From positions 97,207 to 161,206 of the forward strand of contig NZ_SNVJ01000010.1 in assembly GCF_009829925.1 (NCBI RefSeq): a DNA stretch of 64,000 bases, written 5' to 3'. A model generated the notes under the pieces. The model saw only the letters and a program-made list of their open reading frames with translations. It was not told where the DNA came from and did no database searches. The translations under genes were made by a program, and so were the position numbers. Numbering within the stretch: position 1 is the first letter of the stretch; every line of letters starts with the position of its first letter. The DNA comes from Teichococcus coralli. GTDB taxonomy: Bacteria > Pseudomonadota > Alphaproteobacteria > Acetobacterales > Acetobacteraceae. This document shows positions 8,535 to 17,665 of the stretch, in pieces.

Positions 8535-8565
8535 CCCGTGCGGAAGACCATTGTACCCGCACGGG
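8535..8565. terminator. Hairpin between convergent SDR and hyuB genes
   Basis: CCCGTGCGG (8535-8543) pairs perfectly with CCGCACGGG (8557-8565) around a 13-nt loop that contains CATTGTA. It lies in the 122-base gap between two convergent 3' ends and may act in both directions. No T tract is present. Confidence 0.45.
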
Positions 8566-8631
8566 CCGGTCATCCCGAGGGGAGCCCACCCGGCCCGCGG
8601 CCGACCGGAAGCGGTGAAACCGCCCCCGCCG

Positions 8632-10272
8632 CTATCCCGTGTAGCCCAAGACGCGATCCGTCGCCTGCGCGGCATCGGGCCGCTCCGAGGCCGGGCCGTA
8701 GCCGCCGCCGCCGGAGGTTTCCAGCCGGATGATGTCGCCGCGCAGCAGCCGCAGGTTGTTCACCTTGGAGCCGAGTGCCCGGCGCTCGCCATCGCGGATC
8801 AGCCACAGGCGGCCCTCGCGGCCCGGCTCTCCGCCTTCGAGGCCGTAGGGGCGGAACCTGAAGCGTTCGCCATTGGCCGTGAAGACAGCCTCCGGGCAGT
8901 CCACCCGCCATTCCCGGAACAGGCCCAGCCCGCCGCGGTGCCGGCCCGCGCCACCCGAGCCGGGCAGCAGGCCATAGGCGGTGATGCTGAGCGGCAGCTC
9001 GCTTTCGATCATCTCGGCCGGGATGTTGGAATTGTTGTGCATGCCGTAGGTGTAGCCGTTCAGGCCGTCCATGTCGGCATGGGCGCCGCTGCCGCCCACC
9101 TCGATCTCCACCAGGACGCCGCGCTCGCCAGTTTCCGCGACGGTCTGGAACGAGCAGACATAGCTCACGCCGTAATAGGCGGCGGGCACGCGGCCGGGCA
9201 CGGCCTTGTGGAGCGCCCCCAGCAAGGTGGTGGCCAGGCGATGGCCGACGGCGATGCGGTTCGCGACCGGGGCGGGGTGCCGTGCGTTCACCACCGTGCC
9301 TTCCGGAGCGATCACGCGCACCGGGCGGTAGCACCCCGCATTGGGCGCGATCTCCGTATCCGCGATCGCCATGATGGCGAAGGAAACGGCGGAGCCGGAG
9401 GAGGCGAGCGTGGCGTTCACCGGCCCCAGCACCTGCGGGCCGCAGCCCGACAGGTCCACCACGATCTCCTCGCCCCGCACCTCGACCGCGGCATGGATGC
9501 GGATCGGCGCCTCGGTGATCCCGTCGTCGTCCAGGAAGTCCTCAAACTCGTAGCGTCCGTCGGGAATGCGGCCGATCATGGCGCGCATGGCGCGCTCCGA
9601 CCCGTCGAGGATGCGGGCGCAGGCCTCCACCAGGGTTTCGGCCCCGAAGCGCGCGGCGATGCGCTGGAGGTTGGCCTCGCCCACCGAAAGGGAGGCGAGC
9701 TGCGCCTGCAGGTCGCCCCACAGCATGTCCGGCCGGCGGACGTTCTGGCGCATCATCGCCAGCAGGTCGTCGTTCAGCCGGCCGCGGCGCACGAGCTTCA
9801 GCGGCGGGATGCGCAGCCCCTCCTGGAACACCTCCGTGGCGGTCGCGGCATAGCTGCCGGCCGCCATGCCGCCCATGTCCAGGTGGTGGCACAGCGTGCC
9901 CACGATGGCGACGCGCCGGCCCTCCACGAAAACCGGGCGGAAGGCCAGGATGTCCGGGATATGCTGGCCGCCGCAGTAGGGATCGTTGGTGATGACCACG
10001 TCGCCCTCCTCCCACCGCTCCAGCGGCAGGAAGTCCCGCACTACGGTCAGCAGGCCCGTGCTCATGGAGTTGAGGTGCTGCGGGATGCGCGCGGACTGGG
10101 CGACGTTGTAGCCATGGCAGTCGAAGATGGCCGTCGAATAGTCCAGCAGCTCCCGCACCACGGTGGAGCGGCTGGTGCGCCACACCGTCACGTCCATCTC
10201 CGCCGCCGCGGCGGTCAGCGCATTGCGCAGGATCTCCAGCCCGACGGGCCCCAGTTCATCAGCCTTGCTCAT
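8632..10272 (-). CDS. hyuB: Hydantoinase B/5-oxoprolinase family subunit (HyuB-like)
   Basis: A 546-residue HyuB/oxoprolinase C-terminal-half protein. Family motifs: LEILRNALTAAAAEMDVTV at the N-terminus, the SRSTVVRELLDYSTAIFD region, NDPYCGGQHIPDI, HHLDMGG (likely metal-binding histidines), and NNSNIPAEMIE with the glycine-rich GSGGAGRHRGGLG near the C-terminus. With HyuA it would form an ATP-dependent cyclic-amide hydrolase acting on hydantoins or 5-oxoproline. Its start overlaps the hyuA stop by 4 bases (ATGA), so the two are co-translated. It is last in a LysR-cyclase-hyuA-hyuB set on the minus strand. Confidence 0.9.
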   Translation of the reverse strand: MSKADELGPVGLEILRNALTAAAAEMDVTVWRTSRSTVVRELLDYSTAIFDCHGYNVAQSARIPQHLNSMSTGLLTVVRDFLPLERWEEGDVVITNDPYCGGQHIPDILAFRPVFVEGRRVAIVGTLCHHLDMGGMAAGSYAATATEVFQEGLRIPPLKLVRRGRLNDDLLAMMRQNVRRPDMLWGDLQAQLASLSVGEANLQRIAARFGAETLVEACARILDGSERAMRAMIGRIPDGRYEFEDFLDDDGITEAPIRIHAAVEVRGEEIVVDLSGCGPQVLGPVNATLASSGSAVSFAIMAIADTEIAPNAGCYRPVRVIAPEGTVVNARHPAPVANRIAVGHRLATTLLGALHKAVPGRVPAAYYGVSYVCSFQTVAETGERGVLVEIEVGGSGAHADMDGLNGYTYGMHNNSNIPAEMIESELPLSITAYGLLPGSGGAGRHRGGLGLFREWRVDCPEAVFTANGERFRFRPYGLEGGEPGREGRLWLIRDGERRALGSKVNNLRLLRGDIIRLETSGGGGYGPASERPDAAQATDRVLGYTG

Positions 10273-12320
10273 GCCGTGATCCTCCGCGCGATCAGCGCCC
10301 CCTCGGGACCGGGCGCGCAGCGCCAGCCCTCGGCAACAAAGACGGTGGTGTATTCCTCCTCGATCAGCGCGGGGCCTTCCACGGCGTCGCGGAGCTGTTC
10401 CCGCTGGTGCACGGCGACGCGCCGCGCCGCGCCGGAAAGCCAGACCTCGCGCGCCGCGGTCGGACGGTCGGCGCCGGCGCCCGGCGCCCGGCGCGCCTCG
10501 GCGCGCGGCAGCAGGCCGGTCGCGGTCAGGCGCAGCGCCACCAGTTCCACGGCGGCGTCCGGGTTGGCGTAGGAGAAGCGCCGGGCATGGATGGCGTGGA
10601 ACGCCTCCAGCAGGCGCTCCAGCGCCGACGGCTCTGCCGCCGCCTCCGGCCAGGGCACCACCAGTTCAAAGGCCTGGCCACGATAGCGCAGATCGGCGGA
10701 AACGGCGAAGCGGCGCTCCGCCTGCGGCACTCCATCAGCCTCCAGCAGGGCCTCGCCCTGGGCGCGAAGCTGCTCCAGCGCGGCGGCGATGCCGGGCAGG
10801 CTTTCCACCGCCGCCGGCATCACCCGGCTGCGCGCGACGTCATGGACGATGTCGGAATGCAGGATGCCGAAGGCCGAGAAGGTGCTGGCATCCGCCGGGA
10901 AGATGACCTCCGGCACACCCAGTTCCTCCGCCACCGGAATGGCGTGCAGGCCGCCGGCGCCGCCGAAGGAGAGAATGGAGAAGGCACGGGGGTCCAGGCC
11001 CTTCTCGAACAGGCTCAGCCGGGCGGCGGAAGCCAGTCCGGCATTGGTCACGGCCAGGATGCCCTCCGCCGTCTCGGCCGGCGCCAGGCCGAGCGGCCTT
11101 CCGACCTCCCGTGCGATGGCCTCCTCCGCGGCCGCCCGGTCCAGCGGCATGGCGCCGCCCAGGAAGAAACGCGGGTCGAGCAGCCCCAGGGCGACGTTCG
11201 CATCCGTCACCGTCGGCTCCATGCCGCCGCGCGCGTAGCACACCGGGCCAGGGCGCGAGCCGGCGCTGCGGGGGCCGGCGCGCAGCCGCCCCGCATCGTC
11301 CACCGCCGCGATCGAGCCGCCGCCGGCGCCGATCGTGCGGATCTCGATCATCGGCAGCCGCACGGGGAGCCGGTCGATCTCCCCCTGGGTCATCTGGGTC
11401 ACGGCGCCGTCCTGCACGACGCAGATGTCGAAGCTGGTGCCGCCCATGTCGGCGCCGAGAAGATTGGGCCGGTCCAGCGCCTGCGCCATCCGCAAGGTGG
11501 CGAGCGCGCCGCCGCTGGGGCCGGAGAGCAGCAGGCGGGCCGGCTGCAGCGCGGCCATGCCGGCGCTGCACACGCCGCCGTTCGACTGCACGAGCAGCAG
11601 CCTGGCCTTCAGCCCCGCCTCGGCCATGCGCGCGGCGAGGCGCTCCAGATAGGCGCCGACCACCGGCATCAGCAGCGCGTTCAGCACCGTGGTGGAGGAG
11701 CGCTCGTATTCCCGGATCTCCGGGCTGATCTCGGAGGAGATGCAGACCGGCACGCCGGGCAGCGCGGCGCGCAGGCCTTCCGCGAGGGCCTCCTCATGCG
11801 CCGGGTTCACATGCGCGTTCAGCAGGCAGATGGCCACCGCCTCGGCGCCGAGCCCGCGCAGCCTGGCGGCCAGCCCGCCGGCGGCATCCGGCGCCAGCGG
11901 CGCCTCGACGCTGCCATCGGCGCGCATGCGCTCCGCCACGCCGAGGCGGCGGTCGCGCGGGATCAGCGGCGGTTCGTGGCGCGGCTTCAGCGCGTAGATC
12001 TCGCGGCGGGTATGGCGGCCGATCTCCAGCACATCCTCGAAGCCCGCCGTCGTCACCAGCACGCCGCGCGGCAGCCGCCGCTCCAGCACGGCGTTGGTGG
12101 CGATGGTCGTGCCATGCAGCAGGAGCCGGATGTCGGAAAGGGCGAAGCCAAAGCGCTGCGCCGCCTCGGCGATCCCCGTCATCAAACCGATGGAGGGGTC
12201 TTCGGGCGTCGTCGGCGTCTTCAGGCTGCGCAGGGCGAAGCTGCGCTCGTCCAGGATCTGCAGATCGGTGAAGGTGCCTCCGATATCGATGCCGATCCGG
12301 ATAAAGGGGCTGTGTGGCAA
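10269..12320 (-). CDS. hyuA: Hydantoinase A/5-oxoprolinase family ATPase subunit (HyuA-like)
   Basis: About 683 residues. The N-terminal actin-like ATPase phosphate motif IGIDIGGTFTDL begins about ten residues in, followed by HGTTIATNAVLERR, ISSEISPEIREYERSSTTVLNA, GADMGGTSFDI, GAGGGSIA and GGAGGLHAIPVAEELG, the standard HyuA series. Only non-ATG starts are in frame. The TTG at 12320 (GGAGG 12 bases upstream) gives the family-typical N-terminus; a GTG at 12398 would add 26 unlike residues. It uses ATP to activate the lactam of 5-oxoproline or a hydantoin. The 123-base gap to the upstream D-glutamate-cyclase-like gene suggests one transcription unit. Confidence 0.88.
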   Translation of the reverse strand: MPHSPFIRIGIDIGGTFTDLQILDERSFALRSLKTPTTPEDPSIGLMTGIAEAAQRFGFALSDIRLLLHGTTIATNAVLERRLPRGVLVTTAGFEDVLEIGRHTRREIYALKPRHEPPLIPRDRRLGVAERMRADGSVEAPLAPDAAGGLAARLRGLGAEAVAICLLNAHVNPAHEEALAEGLRAALPGVPVCISSEISPEIREYERSSTTVLNALLMPVVGAYLERLAARMAEAGLKARLLLVQSNGGVCSAGMAALQPARLLLSGPSGGALATLRMAQALDRPNLLGADMGGTSFDICVVQDGAVTQMTQGEIDRLPVRLPMIEIRTIGAGGGSIAAVDDAGRLRAGPRSAGSRPGPVCYARGGMEPTVTDANVALGLLDPRFFLGGAMPLDRAAAEEAIAREVGRPLGLAPAETAEGILAVTNAGLASAARLSLFEKGLDPRAFSILSFGGAGGLHAIPVAEELGVPEVIFPADASTFSAFGILHSDIVHDVARSRVMPAAVESLPGIAAALEQLRAQGEALLEADGVPQAERRFAVSADLRYRGQAFELVVPWPEAAAEPSALERLLEAFHAIHARRFSYANPDAAVELVALRLTATGLLPRAEARRAPGAGADRPTAAREVWLSGAARRVAVHQREQLRDAVEGPALIEEEYTTVFVAEGWRCAPGPEGALIARRITA

Positions 12321-12443
12321 GGGCTTATCCGGCCTCCGGCAGACGGTTGGCGGTGAATGGATGACGTGCGGGCGAAGAAAACCCGCATGCCGCAGCACGG
12401 GTGAGGCTCAGCCTAGCACCGGCGCCACGTCCGGCGGAATCCG

Positions 12444-13238
12444 TCAGAAGACGGCGAGCCGGGAATTCAGCAGATCCGTCACCAGCATGTGGCCGGGCGC
12501 GTGCGTGATGCAGAAGGAAGGCCGGCAGGCCGCGACAACGGTTTGCGGCGTGACGCCGCAGGCCCAGAACAGCGGCAACTCGTCCGGCATCAGCGTCAGC
12601 GGCTGCCCGGCAAGCAGCTTGTCCAGGTCCACCCCGATCAGTTCCGGCTTGCCGATATGCACGGGCGCACCGTGCACGGCGGGGAAGCGGGAGGTGATCT
12701 GGATGGCGCGGATGGCTTCCGCAGGTCGGAAGGCGCGCATGGAGACCGCCATCGGTCCCTGAAACCGCCCGGAGGGCGTGCAGGCGATGTTGGTGCGGTA
12801 GACCGGGACGGGCGTGTTGTTCGCGATGTGCCGCATCTCCAGCCCGTCGGCGGCCAGCGCCTCCTCGAAGGAATGCGAGCAGCCGAGCAGAAAGGAAACG
12901 AGGTCCTCACGCCAGTGCTCGCGCAGGTCCTCCACCTCCGCCACCATCTCTCCGTCTTTCCAGATGCGGTAGCGGGGCAGGTCCGTGCGGATATCGATAT
13001 CGCGGCCCAGGGTGGGCAGGGCGGGATCGCCCGGCTCGGAGCTGGCGAGCAACGGGCAGGGGCGGGGGTTCAGCGCGCAGAAGCGCTGGAAGTCGGCCGC
13101 GTATTCCCGGGGAAGGATGGCGAGGTTCGCCTGGACATGGCCTGGCGCAAGGCCCTGCGTGACGCCGCGCAGCGCACCCCGGCGCGCGCGCTGCCGGACG
13201 TCCCAGCCTGTCTCGCGCAACGATGACGCATGGTCCAT
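12444..13238 (-). CDS. D-glutamate cyclase-like/putative hydro-lyase (DUF1445 family)
   Basis: A 264-residue member of the YcsI/DUF1445 family, which contains the D-glutamate cyclase domain of the mitochondrial enzyme that turns D-glutamate into 5-oxo-D-proline. Typical segments are [77 protein letters not shown] and [12 protein letters not shown]. The gene is 123 bases upstream of hyuA and 66 bases downstream of a LysR gene on the same strand. The product of a D-glutamate cyclase would be exactly the kind of lactam that HyuAB could open, so the two steps may form one route. Family is secure; the precise reaction in bacteria is not. Confidence 0.85.
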   Translation of the reverse strand: MDHASSLRETGWDVRQRARRGALRGVTQGLAPGHVQANLAILPREYAADFQRFCALNPRPCPLLASSEPGDPALPTLGRDIDIRTDLPRYRIWKDGEMVAEVEDLREHWREDLVSFLLGCSHSFEEALAADGLEMRHIANNTPVPVYRTNIACTPSGRFQGPMAVSMRAFRPAEAIRAIQITSRFPAVHGAPVHIGKPELIGVDLDKLLAGQPLTLMPDELPLFWACGVTPQTVVAACRPSFCITHAPGHMLVTDLLNSRLAVF

Positions 13239-13304
13239 CGGGATCCCCTTTCACCGGCTGCCGGAACGATCATCGCAGCCTCCGGGCGCAGGCATGTCTA
13301 ATCT

Positions 13305-14252
13305 TCATTTTGGATCACGCGATAGATTTTCCTTATCGGCAACCGCCGCAGCATTCTCAGCGCCCTCAATTTGCGCAGCGATTTCGCAGGCCAAGCCTGC
13401 CACCAGCCCCGCCAGGTAACTGTCGGGCTTCCGCAGGTAGCTGACCTGGAAGTTCACCGGCGGCAGGACGACATCTTCAACCTCCAGCAGCCGGAGCCGC
13501 CCCTCGGCCAGCTCCCGTCGCACCATGACGGGCTGCATCACGCTGATGCCGACGCCATCCAGCGCCAGCCGCACCATGGTCGTCACGGAGGCGCTGCCCC
13601 ACAGGCGCAGACCGGACGCGTCCGTGCGCGCGAAGGCCTGCCGCAACTCGGCCGAGACCGAGGTGTGGTGCGGGAAGCTGAGCAGCGGCCAGCGCGTCAG
13701 CTCCGACAGCCGCAGAGGACGGTCCGGCAGGCCGAGATCCGGTCGTGCGATCCAGCCCAGGGGAAAGCCGCAGAGCGGCTGGTTCACGGCCCGGGGGTCG
13801 TCCACCGCGTCCACCAGCATGGCGATGTCGATGGCGCCGGAGAGAAGCTGCTCCCGCAGGGCCGGCGTGATGTCCACCACCATGTCCAGCACCAGCGAGG
13901 GATAGGTGGCGGCGATCCGTTCCACCAGCCGGGGCAGAAGGATGTGGACCAGCGTCTCGGAAAGCCCCAGCCGAAGAGCGCCCTGCACAACCGCCGGATG
14001 CGCCACGGAGCGAAGCATTTCGCCACGCAGCTCCAACATCTGCTCGGCGTAGCGCAAAAGCGTTGCGCCCTCAGGCGTGAGGGTGGCGCGGCGCTGGCGC
14101 GGCTGGAACAACGTGACGCCCAGATCCTGCTCAAGCTGCTGGATGCGGGCCGAGACGGCGGGCTGGGTGGTGTGGAGCCTGGCGGCCGCGGCCCGGAAGC
14201 CGCCGAGATGCGCCACCCAGACGAAGGTCTCAAGGGAGCGGAGATCGCGCAT
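13305..14252 (-). CDS. LysR-family transcriptional regulator
   Basis: A 315-residue LysR protein. The N-terminal winged helix is MRDLRSLETFVWVAHLGG through TTQPAVSARIQQLEQDLG (about residues 1-48), followed by the type-2 periplasmic-binding-like effector domain. The ATG at 14252 gives the standard LysR start. The C-terminal half (residues ~225-275) is clearly related to that of the LysR at 19857 (compare SVTTMVRLALDGVGISVM with SVSTIIKMTLDRIGICVI). It lies immediately upstream of the cyclase-hyuA-hyuB genes on the same strand and diverges from the TRAP operon at 14478, so either could be its target. Its 3' end contains the CGATAGA-N5-CTTATCG palindrome. Confidence 0.93.
   Translation of the reverse strand: MRDLRSLETFVWVAHLGGFRAAAARLHTTQPAVSARIQQLEQDLGVTLFQPRQRRATLTPEGATLLRYAEQMLELRGEMLRSVAHPAVVQGALRLGLSETLVHILLPRLVERIAATYPSLVLDMVVDITPALREQLLSGAIDIAMLVDAVDDPRAVNQPLCGFPLGWIARPDLGLPDRPLRLSELTRWPLLSFPHHTSVSAELRQAFARTDASGLRLWGSASVTTMVRLALDGVGISVMQPVMVRRELAEGRLRLLEVEDVVLPPVNFQVSYLRKPDSYLAGLVAGLACEIAAQIEGAENAAAVADKENLSRDPK
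13320..13338. promoter_or_regulatory. Palindrome resembling a LysR box, CGATAGA-N5-CTTATCG
   Basis: A 7-5-7 inverted repeat lies inside the last codons of the LysR gene, 82-100 bases upstream of the D-glutamate-cyclase-like start. It has the same half-site (CTTATCG) and geometry as the palindrome after the paralogous LysR gene at 20744-20762. LysR boxes are typically T-N11-A interrupted dyads. An operator role is inferred. Confidence 0.45.
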
Positions 14253-14477
14253 GCGCCAGCTTATGGCGCCGCCCCAGGGCTGTAAATCTGGCTGGCGCTC
14301 CTTCGCAGGGCCAGCGCCGCGAAGCGTGGCGACAGACAGCGGTGGTGCGCGGTCCACTCCTCTCTTGTCTCTTGCGTACCCGTCCTTTTCGGTGCGAGCA
14401 TTCCGCTGCCTTGCGGCTGGCTGCGGCCAGCGAAGAAGCCATAACGATAAACGCAATCACCACTGAGGGATGCTCAC

Positions 14478-15533
14478 GTGAAAAAGCGTGTTCTGCTCGG
14501 CGCCGCGCTGGCGGCGCTCCTTCCGTTGCTCGGACGCGCCGCGGCGCAGGATCTGCCGAAGCTGCAATTCAAGGCAGTGGGCCTCAACGGCCCGACGGTC
14601 GCCTCCACCGTGGACGAGATCCCTTTCTGGCGGAACACCATCCCGCAGGCCTCCAACGGCGCGATCACGGTGGACATCACGCCGCTGGACCAGATGGGCA
14701 TCGACGACAAGACGATGCTGCGTCTCCTGAAGCTGGGCGTGATGGACTTCGCGAGCATGGACATCTCGAAGATGGCCGGCGACGATCCGCGCTTCGAGGG
14801 GTGCGACCTCGCCGGGCTGACGCTGGAGCCGGACAAGGCGCGGGCGGCCTGCAAGGCCTGGGCCCCGGTGCTCGACCAGCAGATGCAGAAGAACTGGAAC
14901 GCGAAACTGCTCGCCATCGGCGGCAACCCGCCGCAGGTCTTCTGGTGCCGCTCCGCCATTGGCGGCCTCGACGACCTGAAGGGCAAGAAGGTGCGCGTCT
15001 TCAACAACACGATGCGCGACTTCCTGCAGGGCGTCGGCGCTACGGCGGTCAGCATGGCCTTCGCGGAAGTGGTGCCCGCGCTCAACAACGGCGTGGTGGA
15101 CTGCGCCGTGACCGGCAGCCTTTCCGGCAACACCGCCGGCTGGACCGAGGTGACGAAGTCGATCTACCCGATGTCGCTCGGCTGGAGCATCAACGCGCTC
15201 GCCGTCAACCTCAAGACCTGGAACAGCATGGACCCGAAGGTGCAGGCCTTCTTCCTCGAGCAGATGAAGGCCTATGAGGACAAGATGTGGGAGACGGTGC
15301 GGCAGGCGACCGCCCAGGCCGAGACCTGCAACACCGGCCGGCAGCCCTGCACCATGGGCAAGCCGGCGGACATGAAAATCCTGGAGGTGACGCCCGAGGA
15401 GGAGGCGAAGCGCAAGAGCCTCGTTGAAGGCCCGGTGCTGTCCAACTGGGCGAAGCGCTGCGGCACCGAATGCGCCCAGGCGTGGAACGAGAAGGTGGGG
15501 CCCGTCGTCGGGTTGAAGGCGCCGGTGCGCTGA
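14478..15533 (+). CDS. dctP: TRAP transporter substrate-binding protein (DctP family)
   Basis: A 351-residue extracytoplasmic TRAP binding protein. The GTG start at 14478 follows GAGGGA with 7-base spacing. A signal peptide (MKKRVLLGAALAALLPLLGRAAAQ) leads into the mature domain. Typical DctP segments follow, such as DLKGKKVRVFNNTMRDFLQGVGATAVSM and AEVVPALNNGVVDCAVTG, the region whose arginine usually binds the ligand carboxylate. Several extra cysteines in the C-terminal part (ETCNTGRQPC, KRCGTEC) could form periplasmic disulfides. It is the first gene of a complete dctP-dctQ-dctM set. The ligand is unknown; the nearby amidase suggests an amide-derived acid. Confidence 0.92.
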   Translation: MKKRVLLGAALAALLPLLGRAAAQDLPKLQFKAVGLNGPTVASTVDEIPFWRNTIPQASNGAITVDITPLDQMGIDDKTMLRLLKLGVMDFASMDISKMAGDDPRFEGCDLAGLTLEPDKARAACKAWAPVLDQQMQKNWNAKLLAIGGNPPQVFWCRSAIGGLDDLKGKKVRVFNNTMRDFLQGVGATAVSMAFAEVVPALNNGVVDCAVTGSLSGNTAGWTEVTKSIYPMSLGWSINALAVNLKTWNSMDPKVQAFFLEQMKAYEDKMWETVRQATAQAETCNTGRQPCTMGKPADMKILEVTPEEEAKRKSLVEGPVLSNWAKRCGTECAQAWNEKVGPVVGLKAPVR

Positions 15534-15604
15534 CGCATCCGGCATCCCGGCACGGCGGAGGCGCGCCGTGCCCGCTTTCACCCCGGCCCGAAGGGAGATG
15601 GTGC

Positions 15605-16201
15605 GTGCAGGCTGTGATGAAGGTCGCCTCCTACGTGGCGAGGGCGGGCGTCTGGCTGGGCGGCGTGCTGATCCTTCTCGCCGCCGTCCTGATCGGCGTT
15701 GACGTGGTGCTGCGCCAGGTCTTCACGACCTCGATCGGCGGCGCCGACGAGCTCGCCGGCTATGCGCTGGCGATCGGCACCGCCTGGGCGCTGGCGGCGG
15801 CGCTGCTGGATCGCGCCCATATCCGGATCGATTCGCTCTACCTGATGTTTCCCTCGCCGTTCCGCGCGGCCTGCGACCTTCTGGGCCTGGCGCTCATGGT
15901 CGGCTTCTTCGCCCTGGTCTGCTGGCACGGCCTCGGCGTGATGGAGCAATCCTGGACCTCCGGCTCGCGCAGCCAGTCAGCGCTGCAGATCCCCGTCGTG
16001 GTGCCGCAGCTGCTCTGGGTCATCGGCCTCGGCACCTTTGTGGCCATCGGGGCGGCGGTGTTCCTGCTGGCCCTGCTGCGCCTCCTCACCGGCGACCGCG
16101 CCAGCGCCGGGCGGATGATCGGGACCCGCTCGGCCGAAGAGGACATTGAGGAGGAACTGCAATCCGCGGAAACGCGGCGGATGAAGGCGGGCGCCCCATG
16201 A
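15605..16201 (+). CDS. dctQ: TRAP transporter small permease (DctQ family)
   Basis: A 198-residue membrane protein with four hydrophobic segments (about 15-37, 50-70, 89-110 and 135-160), as expected for DctQ. The GTG at 15605 is preceded by AAGGGAG at 15591-15597 and fits better than the later ATG at 15617. Conserved features include the VDVVLRQVF motif after helix 1 and the ADELAGYALAIGTAWALAAAL segment. The soluble C-terminal tail is acidic. The stop overlaps the dctM start by 4 bases, so the two permease subunits are co-translated. Confidence 0.9.
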   Translation: MQAVMKVASYVARAGVWLGGVLILLAAVLIGVDVVLRQVFTTSIGGADELAGYALAIGTAWALAAALLDRAHIRIDSLYLMFPSPFRAACDLLGLALMVGFFALVCWHGLGVMEQSWTSGSRSQSALQIPVVVPQLLWVIGLGTFVAIGAAVFLLALLRLLTGDRASAGRMIGTRSAEEDIEEELQSAETRRMKAGAP

Positions 16202-17484
16202 TCGTCACTACGCTCCTGATCCTGCTGACGCTGCTTGCCGCCGCCGTGCCTGTCGCGGCCGCGCTCGGCGTGCTTGGCCTCGCCCTCGGCGAGATCTACG
16301 CCCGGTTCCCGCTCTCCCTCGCCATGGGCGAGTTGGCCTGGTCCACCTCCAACTCCTTTCTTCTCGTCGCCATCCCGTTCTTCGTCCTGCTCGGCGAGAT
16401 CCTGCTGCGCTCCGGCCTGGCGGAACGGATGTATGCGGCGCTCGTGCAGTGGATCCCCTGGCTGCCCGGTGGCCTGATGCATTCGAACATCGCCGCCTGC
16501 GGGCTCTTCGCGGCGACCTCCGGATCGAGCGTGGCGACGGCGGCCACGATCGGCACGGTCGCGCTCGGCGAGGTCGAGCGGCGCGGCTACAATGAACGGC
16601 TTTTCCTGGGCACCATCGCGGCCGGCGGCACGCTCGGGATCCTGATCCCGCCCTCGATCAACATCATCGTCTATGGCGTGCTGACCGAGACCTCCATTCC
16701 GCAGCTTTACCTGGCCGGGCTGCTGCCGGGCATCGTGCTGGCATTCCTCTTCAGCGTCACCGTCGTCATCGCCTGCCTGCTGCGCCCCAGCCTGGATGGA
16801 TCCCGGGTCGAGACGGATTGGCGCAGCCGCTGGCGCTCGCTGCCTGACCTGGTGCCCCCGGTCTTCATCTTCATCGCGGTGGTGGGCTCGATCTATGCCG
16901 GTCTCGCCACGGCGACGGAGTCAGCTGCGCTGGGCGTTCTGACGGCTCTCGCCGTGGCCGCCTGGCGGCGCCGGCTGTCCCTCGCGGTGATGCGCGAAGC
17001 GCTCGAGGGAACGATGCGGACAACGGCGATGATCATGGCGATCCTCATCGCCGCCTACTTCCTGAACTTCGTCATCACTTCGATCGGCCTGACGGCTCAG
17101 GTGAACCGCTACATCACCTCCCTTGGCCTCTCCCCCACGGGGCTTCTCCTCGTCGTCGTGGTCTTCTACCTGATCCTCGGCATGTTCATGGAAACGCTCT
17201 CCATGATGGTCGCGACGGTGCCGATCATCACTCCCCTCCTGATCAATGCCGGCTTCGATCCGGTCTGGTTCGGCATCCTCGTCGTCGTGCTGATGGAGAC
17301 GGCCATGATCACTCCGCCCGTGGGGATCAATCTCTATGTCGTCCAGGGCCTGCGCAAGCGCGGGCGCATCGACGACGTCATCATCGGCACCACGCCCTTC
17401 GTGCTGACGATGCTGGCCATGATCGCGGCGCTGATCCTTTGGCCGGGGATCGCTCTCTGGATTCCGCAGCACGCCGCGCGCTGA
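16198..17484 (+). CDS. dctM: TRAP transporter large permease (DctM family)
   Basis: A 428-residue integral membrane protein with about twelve hydrophobic segments. DctM signatures are visible: FFVLLGEILLRSGLAERMY, the AATSGSSVATAATIGTVALGEVERRGYN helical hairpin, GGTLGILIPPSI, and later GMFMETLSMMVATVPIITPLL and ETAMITPPVGINLYVVQG. It is the Na+/H+-driven transport subunit of the TRAP system. It overlaps dctQ by 4 bases. The next gene downstream, an amidase, has its own candidate promoter, so it need not be co-transcribed. Confidence 0.94.
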   Translation: MIVTTLLILLTLLAAAVPVAAALGVLGLALGEIYARFPLSLAMGELAWSTSNSFLLVAIPFFVLLGEILLRSGLAERMYAALVQWIPWLPGGLMHSNIAACGLFAATSGSSVATAATIGTVALGEVERRGYNERLFLGTIAAGGTLGILIPPSINIIVYGVLTETSIPQLYLAGLLPGIVLAFLFSVTVVIACLLRPSLDGSRVETDWRSRWRSLPDLVPPVFIFIAVVGSIYAGLATATESAALGVLTALAVAAWRRRLSLAVMREALEGTMRTTAMIMAILIAAYFLNFVITSIGLTAQVNRYITSLGLSPTGLLLVVVVFYLILGMFMETLSMMVATVPIITPLLINAGFDPVWFGILVVVLMETAMITPPVGINLYVVQGLRKRGRIDDVIIGTTPFVLTMLAMIAALILWPGIALWIPQHAAR

Positions 17485-17603
17485 GCGCCGCTTCCTGCGA
17501 ACTCCCATCCTCCGGCGTTCTGCTGTCGCGACGATGGCGCCTCACAACGCGCGTCGCCGTCTAGTGCGGCACCGCCTGGCCGCCACATCGTTTCTGAAGC
17601 GGC

Positions 17604-17632
17604 TTGACAAGCCAGGCCGCGGTGCGCCTACT
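17604..17632 (+). promoter_or_regulatory. Candidate sigma70-type promoter for the amidase/RraA genes
   Basis: A perfect TTGACA (17604-17609) is followed after 17-18 bases by CTACTC. This is a weak but plausible -10 in a GC-rich genome, and it ends about 33 bases before the amidase start. It is the only good -35 in the 181-base gap after dctM. Confidence 0.35.
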
Positions 17633-17665
17633 CAGCTGCGACGTCGTGCTCGGAGAAGATGAAGG

